NCBI GenBank assembly: GCA_029245125.1
Contig: JAQWPZ010000149.1
Coordinates: 1 to 42,546 of the forward strand
Direction: 5' to 3'
DNA: 42,546 nt
DNA from: Rubripirellula sp.
Lineage (GTDB): Bacteria > Planctomycetota > Planctomycetia > Pirellulales > Pirellulaceae
Position numbers and translations under genes: made by a program. Below are positions 28,049 through 36,540 of the stretch, piece by piece (positions within the stretch are counted from its first letter, which is position 1; each line of letters starts with the position of its first letter). Below the pieces are notes generated by a model that saw only the letters and a program-made list of their open reading frames with translations, did no database searches and was not told where the DNA came from.

Positions 28049-29995
28049 ATGACTCGGTCCAAATGCGCAAAGGTATTCTGGGAAGCGGTACTCACCAGCA
28101 TGGTGGTGGCCAGCCTGGGCACGCAAAACTGCGGGGGTGCCGAGGGAAATTCCGCGACCGCGAGCGCCACGGCGGACTACCGATCACCAATCAGTCTGGT
28201 CAGCTCGCCGGATGGCCTGGTGGTGTATGCATCCGATCAGACGAGCGGAAGCCTGGTGATTCTCGACGCGGCAAAGATGACAAAGCGCAATGAGATCCCG
28301 TTACGCGGCAATCCACGGGGGATTGCTCTGTCGGGCGACGGCAGCACGCTCTATGTCGCGGAGCATGGAGCCGGCAGCGTGGCCGTGATAGACACGATCA
28401 AACAGGACGTCATTACGCGAATCAGCGTTGGCAAGTCACCGACGTCAGTCGCCATCGCCAACGAGACGAAACGACTGTATGTCGGCAACCAGAACCGTCA
28501 TTCCATTTCGGTGATTGACTTAGCGGAGACGCCGGCCAGGATGATCAAGGAGATTCCAGTCGTCCGCGAGCCAAGTAGCGTCGCAGTGACGCCCGATGAG
28601 CAGAGAGTCGTCGTAGCGAACCTGCTTGCCCTGGGGCGCGGGACGGACCCCAGATTGTCAGCCGAGTTGTGCATCATCAACGCGGAGACACTCGAGTTGT
28701 CGGCAACGGTGAAACTGCCCCCCGGATCAACCATGGTCCAAGGCGTGTGTGTCAGTCCGGACGGGAACTGGGCGTACGCGGTACACGGCCTAGGGCGATT
28801 CAACTTGCCCATTACCCAACTCGAAAGAGGCTGGGTCAATACTTTTGCCTTGAGCATTATCGACATCGCGCACGGAACGCGTCAGGCGACGATGTTGCTC
28901 GATGATTTGACGCAGGGTGCCGCTGACCCGCACAGCGTTATCTGCTCGCAGGACGGGAGCCAACTCTGGATCAGTCACACCGGCGTGCATGAAGTCTCTA
29001 CCATCGACATCGGTCTCATTCACGAGTTGCTTAACGGCAGAGTGCCCGAGGAACTGGCGTCGCTGCAAGACGGAACGCAAGCGAACATCTGGGTACAGAT
29101 TCAGCAGGACTCTGAAAAGATTGCAGACCTCGAAAACGACCTGACCGCTTTATACATTGCCGGAGCCATTCGCCGGTCTCGGACAGGCGGAACCGGTCCA
29201 CGCGGCCTGGCCCTTTCGAAGAATGGCAGGGACTTGTTTGTGGCAAACTATTACTCGGGCAGCGTGGCAGTGCTCGATACAACCACAGGTAAACCGAGAG
29301 GCAGTATTTCACTGGGGCCGCAACCAGAACGCAACGCCATACGGCGAGGAGAAATCATCTTTCACGACGCTACCCATGCCTTTCAACGCTGGCACAGTTG
29401 CGCATCTTGTCATGCCAACGAAGGCCGCATCGACGGCTTGCGGTGGGATTTCCTGGGTGATGGAATTGGAAATCCCAAAGATACGCTCAGCCTGCTCCAT
29501 ATGGACAAGACCGAGCCGATGAACCGAAGGGCGACAATGGAGTCGGCTTACGATTGCGCTCGAGGCGGTCTGGAGTCAACGAATATGATCGTGCCAACCG
29601 GACAGGAAGTCGATGATCTATTCGCTTATTTGAGTTCGTTGCGGCCGCTGCCGAGTCCTCATCTCACGCTAGACGGCCAGCTGACCGAGGCAGCCCAACG
29701 TGGAAAAACCCTGTTCGAGGGCAAGGCGAGTTGCGTGAAATGTCATCCCGCGCCGTACTTCACTGACAACAAAATGCACAACGTCGGGGTGCTCAGCGCG
29801 AATGAACCGGATGGTCGCTACGACACCCCGTCGCTGATCGAAGCCTATCGCACCGCGCCTTATTTGCACGATGGTCGCGCGTTGACTCTCAAAGACGTCC
29901 TGACTGCAAGCAACGAGAAAAAGCAGCACGGAAGGGCCAGCGCACTGAAAGCTGATGAGATTGATGATTTGGTCGCGTATCTACTTTCCTTGTAG
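28049..29995 (+). CDS. YVTN beta-propeller / di-heme cytochrome c protein
   Basis: 648 residues. A GAGGAG at 28035-28040 supports the ATG. A signal sequence is followed by YVTN-type propeller repeats: LVVYASDQTSGSLVILDAAK, STLYVAEHGAGSVAVIDTIK, KRLYVGNQNRHSISVIDLAE, and RDLFVANYYSGSVAVLDTTT. The C-terminal third is a cytochrome c peroxidase-like di-heme region with motifs CASCH (451-455) and CVKCH (562-566), including RATMESAYDC and YDTPSLIEAYRTAPYLHDGR, the MauG/CcpA-style second heme domain. Such proteins work in the periplasm as peroxidases or as electron carriers. The next cytochrome gene starts 34 bp later, so the two are probably co-transcribed. Confidence 0.9.
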   Translation: MTRSKCAKVFWEAVLTSMVVASLGTQNCGGAEGNSATASATADYRSPISLVSSPDGLVVYASDQTSGSLVILDAAKMTKRNEIPLRGNPRGIALSGDGSTLYVAEHGAGSVAVIDTIKQDVITRISVGKSPTSVAIANETKRLYVGNQNRHSISVIDLAETPARMIKEIPVVREPSSVAVTPDEQRVVVANLLALGRGTDPRLSAELCIINAETLELSATVKLPPGSTMVQGVCVSPDGNWAYAVHGLGRFNLPITQLERGWVNTFALSIIDIAHGTRQATMLLDDLTQGAADPHSVICSQDGSQLWISHTGVHEVSTIDIGLIHELLNGRVPEELASLQDGTQANIWVQIQQDSEKIADLENDLTALYIAGAIRRSRTGGTGPRGLALSKNGRDLFVANYYSGSVAVLDTTTGKPRGSISLGPQPERNAIRRGEIIFHDATHAFQRWHSCASCHANEGRIDGLRWDFLGDGIGNPKDTLSLLHMDKTEPMNRRATMESAYDCARGGLESTNMIVPTGQEVDDLFAYLSSLRPLPSPHLTLDGQLTEAAQRGKTLFEGKASCVKCHPAPYFTDNKMHNVGVLSANEPDGRYDTPSLIEAYRTAPYLHDGRALTLKDVLTASNEKKQHGRASALKADEIDDLVAYLLSL

Positions 29996-30029
29996 CCAAG
30001 TTCTCAGAGTAACAAATGGACTCGATAAC

Positions 30030-31556
30030 ATGAACGCAAAGTCAACCGGTCCGTGGCCGACAAAAATGCTGGCGATCCTGGTCAGCATCATCTGGACAAC
30101 GAGTCTGTGCCCAGTTCGCGGCAAGGATGTCGCAAAGCCGGCGTCTAGCGGACTACTTGCTCAGATGCTCAATGGTCCGCTCGAAGGTGTGGACGAAATC
30201 GTGTTTGCCACACGCGTCTCGGGTCGTGACCACTGGTACGTCAGTTTTGGCTACTACAGTTGCGACACCGGCCCGGCCGCCGAGCGAAGCTTTGGCGACT
30301 ATCCCGACGGCGAGACGCTACGAGGCTACGGCGATGGCGGAAGATTGTGCCGTATGAATCTCCGCTCCGGAGAAATGCAATTACTGATTGACGACCCCCA
30401 AGGAGGCGTACGGGATCCCCAAGTGCACTACGACGGAAAGAAAATTCTCTTCTCGTATCGCAAAGGCGGAACGCCAACTTACCATCTCTATGAAATCAAC
30501 ATCGACGGCACCGAGTTGACCCAGCTGACTGATGGTCCGGACGATGACATCGAGCCGACCTATCTGCCCGACGGCGGAATCATGTTCGGCTCGAGCCGTT
30601 GCCGCCGCTTCGTCAACTGCTGGTACAGCCGTGTCGCCACACTGTACCGCTGCGACTCCGATGGCAGTAACATTCGGATGAAACATCCGCCTAACAAAGT
30701 TGCGGCAATCCATGATGTTCCCTCTGTGCTCGATTTCCCACGGGACATTCAGCCAATCCTCAACAATCACTGTGTCGAATGTCACAACCCGGATCGGCGT
30801 GACGGAAAAGTAGATCTCAGCGGTGATCACACGCCGAAGTATTCCAACAGCTACTGGACCATTGTCCGCCGCGGACTGGTTGCCGATGGTCGTAATCAGC
30901 CCTATTCCAACCGCGCTCCGCGAACCATTGGCAGCTCAGCCAGCCGATTGATGCAGTTGAGCGATGGCAGCCACCACGGCGCTAAACTCACTGCCCTGGA
31001 ACGAAAGAAGATGCGACTTTGGATCGACACCAGCGCCACCTACCCAGGAACGTACGCCGCGCTTGGATGTGGCATGTACCCAGTCGCCTTGCCCTTGAAG
31101 ACGATGGTCAATCAGTGCGGCAATTGCCACGACGGCAAATCGCACGAAGGGCGAATGGCGATCAAGTTCGACTCAAACAACCTGCAGTCGAGATGCAACC
31201 TGTCGCAACCCGAGAAATCACTTTTGCTCCGAGCACCCTTAGCCAAGGAGCATGGAGGGCTGGGGATCTGCGGACAAGATGTCTTCGAGAATACCGACGA
31301 TGCTCTCTACCGGATGATGTTGCATGCCATCCAAGGTTCTGCCAATCGGCTCAACACCGACAAACGCTTCGACATGCCCGGCTTCCGACCCAACAAACAC
31401 TACATCCGCGAGATGAAGCGGTTCGAAATACTCCCCGCGGATCTGGGGCCCAACGAGCCGATCAACGTCTACGAAACAGACGAGCGGTACTGGAGGTCGT
31501 TCTGGTACACCGCCGAACAGGCAACCGCCTTCGATCAAACGAGTGACAAGCGTTAA
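30030..31556 (+). CDS. HZS-alpha-like multiheme protein with apparent internal deletion
   Basis: 508 residues from the ATG at 30030, which opens a signal peptide (KMLAILVSIIWTTSLCPVRG). The first part is a TolB/PD40 propeller of HZS-alpha-like proteins (PLEGVDEIVFATRVSGRDHW, ILFSYRKGGTPTYHLYEINI, YLPDGGIMFGSSRCRRFVNC). At residue about 220 (GSNIRMKHPPNKVAAIHDVP) it jumps to the C-terminal cytochrome region: LDFPRDIQPILNNHCVECH (heme at 248-252), ADGRNQPYSNRAPRTIGSS, LWIDTSATYPGTYAALG and CGNCH (363-367). In the usual layout several propeller blades, the IPRG block and a CVGCH lie between these parts, as in the gene at 36541. The join keeps the reading frame, so a shortened protein can be made. 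The loss may be real or an assembly collapse. Confidence 0.85.
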   Translation: MNAKSTGPWPTKMLAILVSIIWTTSLCPVRGKDVAKPASSGLLAQMLNGPLEGVDEIVFATRVSGRDHWYVSFGYYSCDTGPAAERSFGDYPDGETLRGYGDGGRLCRMNLRSGEMQLLIDDPQGGVRDPQVHYDGKKILFSYRKGGTPTYHLYEINIDGTELTQLTDGPDDDIEPTYLPDGGIMFGSSRCRRFVNCWYSRVATLYRCDSDGSNIRMKHPPNKVAAIHDVPSVLDFPRDIQPILNNHCVECHNPDRRDGKVDLSGDHTPKYSNSYWTIVRRGLVADGRNQPYSNRAPRTIGSSASRLMQLSDGSHHGAKLTALERKKMRLWIDTSATYPGTYAALGCGMYPVALPLKTMVNQCGNCHDGKSHEGRMAIKFDSNNLQSRCNLSQPEKSLLLRAPLAKEHGGLGICGQDVFENTDDALYRMMLHAIQGSANRLNTDKRFDMPGFRPNKHYIREMKRFEILPADLGPNEPINVYETDERYWRSFWYTAEQATAFDQTSDKR

Positions 31557-31584
31557 TTAGAATGGCTTGCCAGGCCGCGATGCA

Positions 31585-32046
31585 CTAGCCCCGTTTTTTC
31601 TTCGGCAAAGTTGCCCTGATGTCCTTGGCCAGCTCGGCCACCGTGACACCGGCCAGCGACTGCAGAAACTGCTCCTCCAATCTGGACATTTTGCGTTGGA
31701 TCGCACATCGTCCAATGACTGGACACTCGTCTTCAAGCGATAAGCCGCAGCGATTCGTTTCAATGCCTTCGAGCAGTTCAACGATATCGCGAATGCTAAT
31801 TTTATCGGCCGGCCGACCAAGAGAGTAACCTCCGGCGATCCCACGGTGACTACGCAGCAGCTTCCCGCGTGCCATCCGCTGAACAACATTGGACAGATAT
31901 GTATCCGATGAACTGGGCCAGATTGTCAACATCCATTCGGCCAACTCGGGCAACGTCGTTAACTCGCCGGCTGGTTTTGTTCCTACGAAGGCCAGAGCAT
32001 GGAGGCCATAACTGAAACGTTGCGAAAAGAACTGGCCACTTGCCAC
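31585..32046 (-). CDS. Rrf2 family transcriptional regulator with three-Cys cluster site
   Basis: 153 residues from a GTG start with GAAGGA 8 bp upstream. The winged helix of the Rrf2 family is seen in YGLHALAF, YLSNVVQRMARGKLLRSHRG and IAGGYSLGRPADKISIRDIV followed by ELLEG. Three cysteines, C100, C108 and C114 (RCGLSLEDECPVIGRC), form the usual iron-sulfur site; the spacing is C-X7-C-X5-C, slightly wider than the IscR C-X5-C-X5-C. The protein should sense iron-sulfur status, redox or NO in the cytoplasm. It lies downstream of the URO-D-family gene on the same strand and converges with the cytochrome gene on the left. A 7-bp inverted repeat 40-68 bp upstream could be its own operator. Confidence 0.92.
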   Translation of the reverse strand: MASGQFFSQRFSYGLHALAFVGTKPAGELTTLPELAEWMLTIWPSSSDTYLSNVVQRMARGKLLRSHRGIAGGYSLGRPADKISIRDIVELLEGIETNRCGLSLEDECPVIGRCAIQRKMSRLEEQFLQSLAGVTVAELAKDIRATLPKKKRG

Positions 32047-32085
32047 TATTTCGGTCCTTCAGGAGAAGAGTCAAAAAAGCCAACT

Positions 32086-32114
32086 CACCAAGCGTGGTTT
32101 ACACTCTCTTGGTG
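32086..32114. promoter_or_regulatory. Inverted repeat upstream of Rrf2 gene, possible operator
   Basis: Perfect arms caccaag (32086-32092) and cttggtg (32108-32114) separated by 15 bp, centre-to-centre 22 bp (two helical turns). It lies 40-68 bp before the Rrf2 GTG, where an autoregulatory site would be expected. Function is inference. Confidence 0.4.
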
Positions 32115-32182
32115 TACCAATGATAACGGGTCCGTCTTCAACGTCAATTACCGCCCATGCCGGCGTTGAATGGCGAAATTTG

Positions 32183-33649
32183 CTAGAAGGACAGCAGCAG
32201 CTGCCAGATGAATGCGTTGCCCAGCGCGTCGATATCCTGCCAAGTCTTTTGACAGACACCCTCATCCCCTTGAATGACGCCGATTTCCGACTTCTTCTTT
32301 TGCCAACCATAGCACTCGCCCGGCTGTGGCTTGTCTTGAGGCGGCTGGGCCAAGAATGTGCCGGGCTTTGCATGCTCGGGCAACGGTCGCGGCCCACCGG
32401 CAGTCAATCCGGCGCCACTGTGACCACGTGAATAGACGCCGTGTTCCAGTGTCGTTTCAGTCATCACACGAATATTCTCGACCGTCGAATCATTCTGGAT
32501 GATCGCGCTGGCGTCCATGATGTAGCCACCATCCTTGGCGATTCCTTCGATCAGTTCCAGGCAGCGTTGACGGACATCTTCCGGCTCGCCAAACGAAAGC
32601 AAAGTGTTCGGCACGCCACCACTCAAGCAGAACTTGTCGCCCAGAACGTCCCTTGTCTTGTAGATGTCGCCCTGGTCCAGGTGGTACACGATGCTGCGAT
32701 CTGGCAGTTCGGCAAACGACTGCAGATGGTAGTCCCAGCTGCCCTCAGCATAGAACAGCGTTTGGATGCCTTCGGACCAGAGGTCCTGGATGATCGGTTT
32801 GAGCGTCGCCCAATAGATATTCTCGAAGATTTTAGGGGAGACAAAAGGAACACCACCACGATGCATCCAAAGTCCAACCGGCACATTCCTGCCTGGATCT
32901 GCAGTGGTCTTGGCCACATTCGCCAAATGCGGCGCGAGTGCCTCGCACGCTGCAAGTACTTTCTCGGGACGTTCGAACAGATCGTCGACCAGTCCAAGAT
33001 AACCTCGCAGCTTATCTCCGATAATGTCCAACGGAGCTTTCAAGATTCCGGCGATCGCCGAAACAGTACCGCACTCAGTGCGCAATCGTTCGACCTGCGG
33101 ACCAAACGCCGTAAAGTATTGCATCATCGCCATGCCAGTTTTGACCAACGCCAAGTTGTTCTCGACCGTACACGGCTGACCGATCGGCACAGTCTGCGCT
33201 GCCACACGGGGAAGCCAGACGTTGTACAGAAAGCCAGTCGGATCTTCGATCAACGCGTCGTACTCGTCTGGCAGCATGAACGCATCGCCTTGGGATGGCT
33301 CGCGGTATTGAAAACCGGTGTCAGCGGGAATGTCGATTCCGGGAATCGCGTAGTACTTCAATCCCATCGACTGTGCCAACCCAGTCCAAACGTAGACCAT
33401 GTTTGCCACCACCGCGTCCCACTCAAAGTCGGACGCGCACTTGCAGGCGGCGTCGAATGCGTTCTGGTAGTCGTGCGTTAATTCCTGGCACGTGTATCCA
33501 GCATGCACACCGGTGAACTCGGCGACGAACGGTCGAATCGGTATGCGATCCGGCATTTCATTTCGCATCGCCGTCGTGTACCTGGCGAATCGCTCAGCAT
33601 ACTTGGCCTCAAGATCCACTGGCATCGCGGAGTCAACAATCGTACTCAT
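32183..33649 (-). CDS. Uroporphyrinogen decarboxylase-family (URO-D) protein
   Basis: 488 residues, cytoplasmic. The start is followed by YAERFARYTTAMRNEMPDRI and then PIRPFVAEFTG, the R-x-P-opening of URO-D superfamily members. Later segments FSPKIFENIYWATLKPIIQD-like (here VSPKIFENIYWATLKPIIQD), ILWSEGIQ-like (DLWSEGIQTLFYAEGSWDYH) and LSGGVPNTLLSFGEPEDVRQ, GGYIMDASAIIQNDSTVENI complete the TIM-barrel pattern. At the position of the MtaA/MtbA zinc ligands (His-X-Cys) this protein has YHLDQGD, so zinc-dependent methyl transfer of the classical type is uncertain. True heme-pathway HemE is shorter (about 350 residues), so I do not call it hemE. Upstream lies a 10-bp tandem repeat; downstream is the Rrf2 gene 136 bp away. 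A plus-strand 346-codon frame inside is a shadow. Confidence 0.88.
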   Translation of the reverse strand: MSTIVDSAMPVDLEAKYAERFARYTTAMRNEMPDRIPIRPFVAEFTGVHAGYTCQELTHDYQNAFDAACKCASDFEWDAVVANMVYVWTGLAQSMGLKYYAIPGIDIPADTGFQYREPSQGDAFMLPDEYDALIEDPTGFLYNVWLPRVAAQTVPIGQPCTVENNLALVKTGMAMMQYFTAFGPQVERLRTECGTVSAIAGILKAPLDIIGDKLRGYLGLVDDLFERPEKVLAACEALAPHLANVAKTTADPGRNVPVGLWMHRGGVPFVSPKIFENIYWATLKPIIQDLWSEGIQTLFYAEGSWDYHLQSFAELPDRSIVYHLDQGDIYKTRDVLGDKFCLSGGVPNTLLSFGEPEDVRQRCLELIEGIAKDGGYIMDASAIIQNDSTVENIRVMTETTLEHGVYSRGHSGAGLTAGGPRPLPEHAKPGTFLAQPPQDKPQPGECYGWQKKKSEIGVIQGDEGVCQKTWQDIDALGNAFIWQLLLSF

Positions 33650-34018
33650 GAATGATCGACTCCAATTGCAACTTCCACGCTGGCAAGTTTTGACGGGGGG
33701 AAGACGGGGTCAGACGGGATCAGACGGGATCAAACGGGATCAAACGGGATCAAACGGGGGGCAGACCGAGAACACGCCCTGGCGATTCACCTATAGCCAG
33801 AACGAGCACTGACCGACATCGGAAGCAGGATGCAACCCAAATTCCGAATCCGACCAAAACACGAGCGTCTACCTGGAGAATGCGATACACCTGTACTATG
33901 CAAACCCAACCTTGTTTGTTTAGTATAGAAGCCAGCGAGCTGTTTCGCCAGCCCTGGCTCGACCAGTGCCATCTCGCCCAATCCTCGCCTGCATCAGCCA
34001 GTTATCAAGGAGCACGCC
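33650..34018. other. Divergent intergenic region with tandem repeat
   Basis: About 370 bp between the divergent URO-D and Gfo/Idh starts. It holds a six-copy 10-bp tandem repeat (33701-33760) near the URO-D start, and an AT-richer stretch (33900-33930). AAGGAG at 34007-34012, 6 bp before the ATG at 34019, supports the Gfo/Idh start. Promoters for both genes should lie here. Confidence 0.5.
33701..33760. repeat. Tandem repeat, 10-bp unit, six copies
   Basis: Six contiguous 10-bp units of the type caRacgggat, the outer two slightly divergent (aagacggggt first, caaacggggg last). The period is close to one helical turn, so all copies face the same side of the DNA. It starts 52 bp upstream of the URO-D start codon, in its promoter or leader. 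On the URO-D strand the unit reads atcccgtttg. Confidence 0.93.
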
Positions 34019-34639
34019 ATGAAGAGACGTGACTTTCTCCGTCAGTCGACGGTCGCTGCCACAGCCAGTTTAGCGACACCCTATTTTGTCTCCTCCAAAG
34101 CGTTGGGACGGGGTGACCAGAGTGGTGCCAACGACAAGCTGAATGTAGGGATCATCGGGCTCGGCGGACGGGCGCGGACCATTGCCAAGACATGCCTTCA
34201 GATACCTCAAATGCGAATCGCCGCGGTCTGTGATTGCTTCGCACCCCGCTGCGATCAGTTCATCGATGCGGTTGGCGAAGACCAAAACTGGTCAAGCTAT
34301 GAAGACTTCCGCGAAATGATTGACAAGGAAAAGCTGGATGGTGTGATGGTCGAAACGACGACCCACGCGCGGGCCTGGGTGGCGATCCAGGCCATGCAAG
34401 CTGGAATGGATGTCTACATTGAAAAGCCAATGTGCCTGACGATCGATGAAGGGCGTTACATGGTCGAGGCAGCTCGCAAATACGATTGTGTGACGCAGGT
34501 TGGAACGCAGCAGCGTTCGATGCCGATCAACAACTGGGCGAGCGACCTGGTCAAGAATGGAGAGATTGGAAAAGTACACACCGTGCTCGCTCCCAACTTC
34601 GTCGGCCCCGATCAATGGCCCAGTAGTGAACCAGTGTGA
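34019..34639 (+). CDS. Gfo/Idh/MocA oxidoreductase, N-terminal part only
   Basis: 206 residues. A Tat signal (MKRRDFLRQSTVAATASLAT) leads into the Rossmann domain with GIIGLGGRARTIAKT, then IEKPMCLTIDEGRYMVEAAR with the expected EKP, then VGTQQRSMPINNWASDLVKN and GEIGKVHTVLAPNFVGPDQW. Family members are about 430-480 residues; here the frame ends at 34639, just after the start of the substrate-binding domain, because the DNA from about 34625 encodes a heparinase-like protein in another frame. The start has a good ribosome binding site, so a Rossmann-only fragment is likely made, but without a complete active site. A full paralogue lies at 12890. Confidence 0.85.
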   Translation: MKRRDFLRQSTVAATASLATPYFVSSKALGRGDQSGANDKLNVGIIGLGGRARTIAKTCLQIPQMRIAAVCDCFAPRCDQFIDAVGEDQNWSSYEDFREMIDKEKLDGVMVETTTHARAWVAIQAMQAGMDVYIEKPMCLTIDEGRYMVEAARKYDCVTQVGTQQRSMPINNWASDLVKNGEIGKVHTVLAPNFVGPDQWPSSEPV

Positions 34640-36497
34640 CCAGCTATTGGCAAACCCACCGCCTACCGACGAGCCACCGAAGTACGGCCCACAGGTGGTT
34701 CGCAACAGTGAGCAGTGGCGGAAGACTTGGTGGGGCAACCGCACGTACACTACCAAAGCATTGGACAGTGCGGCGACACTTGCATTCACGCGGATGATCG
34801 GCGGCAAGCAAGAGTATGGACAACTCGCTAGACGAATTCTAATGGATTGCGCAAAGTGGGATCCCAAGGGGGCAACCGGCTATCGCTACAACGACGAAGC
34901 GGGAATGCCATACGCCTACTACTTTGCCAGAACCTACACCTTCGTTCACGATCTGCTGTCCGAAGAAGAGCGAAAAGTCTGTCGTCGAGTGATGAAGATT
35001 CGCGGCGACGAAATGTATCAGCACCTTCATCCAAGGCACCTCTGGCAGCCGTATTCAAGCCACAGCAATCGAGCCTGGCATTTTCTCGGTGAGATCGGGA
35101 TCGCAATGCAAGGCGAGGTGGAAGGAGCCGACCAGTGGGTGTGGTTTGCGACCAATGTTTTCCGCAACGTTTACCCTGTCTGGTCGGACGACGATGGAGG
35201 CTGGCACGAAGGATTTGGGTATTGGAACAGTTACATCGGACGATTCACTTGGTGGGCCGATGTAATGCGATCGGCGATGAATATCAACGCGTACGATAAA
35301 CCGTACTTTTCGAAGATCGGCTACTATCCCATGTACTTGTTGCCGCCTGGGAAAGTCGGTGCCGGCTTTGGCGACCTGAACGCACGGGGCAGTGCGTCCC
35401 GCGCGGTCCCGCTGGTCAGCCAACTTGCAACGCAGGCCGGCAATGGCCACTGGCAATGGTATATCCAGCAAATGGGAGGTTCGAGTCCCCCGCCGGGCTA
35501 TGTGAGCTTTGTTCGCGGCACGCTGCCTGACACCGCGGCCCGACCGCCAGACGACCTGCCTGCCTCACGTCTTTTTCGCGGCACCGGCCAAGCCATTTTG
35601 AACACGACGCTCGACGATGCCACCAACGATGTTCAAGTCGTTTTTAAGTCCAGCCCATTCGGAACTCAGTCGCATGGCTATGAAGCAAACAATTCGTTCT
35701 TGCTGTGGGCCTACGGTCAACGGCTACTGATTCGCAGTGGTTATCGAGACAGCTATGGAACCGAGCACCACCGAAAATGGATGTGGAGCACTCGGAGTGT
35801 CAACAACATCACCATTGATGGACAGGGGCAACTGGCACACTCCGCGGCTGCTCAAGGGCGCATCACGCAATTTAAAACATCGCCCACCATTGATATGGTC
35901 GCGGGTGAAGCAGCAGACGCGTACCGATCCAGTTCCGGCGCTCCGTTGCTTGATCGATTCACTCGCACAATTTTGTTCATCAAGCCAGAATTAATTGTCG
36001 TTTACGATCGGCTGGAAGCTCAGCGCGAATCGACGTTTGAATACTGGCTGCACGCCACGCAGAAGTTCGCGGTCACCAGCCAACGCAAGATCGACCTTCA
36101 AGTCAAAGATGTCGGTTGCGCAGTTTCGCTACTGGCTCCCGAGGGACTTGAATTCTCGCAAACGGACCAGTACGACCCCAACCCGCGAGCTCGAGTCACG
36201 CTCCGAGAGTGGCACCTGACAGCCACCACGCCTTCGAGAGCAAGGAACGTCGAATTCGTGGCACTCTATCGACCCCATCGTGACGGTAATCAACCGCCGC
36301 GCAACGAGAAGCTGACGAAGATCGACGGCGGATATGTTTTGACAGCGGATTTGACCGATGGTCAAGTCGTGGCGTTGTTGCCCACGGATGATTCAGCGTT
36401 ACTCTCTGCCGACGGACTTTCGGCCGATGGCGCAATTCTTGTTCAGCGTCGCGACAAAGACGGCAACGTTGTTGCTACCTTGAAACTCGACCAGTGA
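34626..36497 (+). CDS. Heparinase II/III-like (DUF4962) protein, 5'-truncated
   Basis: The frame is open far to the left (from 34500), but the first 125 bp lie inside the Gfo/Idh frame. From about 34640 it reads as a DUF4962/heparinase II/III-type polysaccharide lyase: RILMDCAKWDPKGATGYRYN, DEAGMPYAYYFARTYTFVHD, the alpha-toroid segment SHSNRAWHFLGEIGIAMQGE, DDDGGWHEGFGYWNSYIGRF, then a beta-sandwich half (SFLLWAYGQRLLIRSGYRDS, HHRKWMWSTRSVNNITIDGQ, LLDRFTRTILFIKPELIVVY). The usual signal peptide and N-terminal part are absent. A GTG at 34626 is the nearest possible start but has no good ribosome binding site, so this may be a pseudogene. The family cleaves acidic polysaccharides such as glycosaminoglycans or alginate-like glycans. 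Confidence 0.75.
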   Translation: MNQCDQLLANPPPTDEPPKYGPQVVRNSEQWRKTWWGNRTYTTKALDSAATLAFTRMIGGKQEYGQLARRILMDCAKWDPKGATGYRYNDEAGMPYAYYFARTYTFVHDLLSEEERKVCRRVMKIRGDEMYQHLHPRHLWQPYSSHSNRAWHFLGEIGIAMQGEVEGADQWVWFATNVFRNVYPVWSDDDGGWHEGFGYWNSYIGRFTWWADVMRSAMNINAYDKPYFSKIGYYPMYLLPPGKVGAGFGDLNARGSASRAVPLVSQLATQAGNGHWQWYIQQMGGSSPPPGYVSFVRGTLPDTAARPPDDLPASRLFRGTGQAILNTTLDDATNDVQVVFKSSPFGTQSHGYEANNSFLLWAYGQRLLIRSGYRDSYGTEHHRKWMWSTRSVNNITIDGQGQLAHSAAAQGRITQFKTSPTIDMVAGEAADAYRSSSGAPLLDRFTRTILFIKPELIVVYDRLEAQRESTFEYWLHATQKFAVTSQRKIDLQVKDVGCAVSLLAPEGLEFSQTDQYDPNPRARVTLREWHLTATTPSRARNVEFVALYRPHRDGNQPPRNEKLTKIDGGYVLTADLTDGQVVALLPTDDSALLSADGLSADGAILVQRRDKDGNVVATLKLDQ

Positions 36498-36540
36498 TGA
36501 AACACCTGACAGCGTGGGAAAATTACCGCAGAGCCGTAAA

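Noticed and set aside
32441..33481. Long plus-strand open frame (346 codons) opposite the URO-D gene
   Set aside because: It lies entirely antisense to a well-supported URO-D-family gene; its composition is that of a shadow frame and it has no recognised domain or ribosome binding site.
32183..33649. Calling the URO-D gene hemE
   Set aside because: It is about 140 residues longer than HemE and lacks heme-pathway neighbours; the superfamily also contains methyltransferases and proteins of unknown function.
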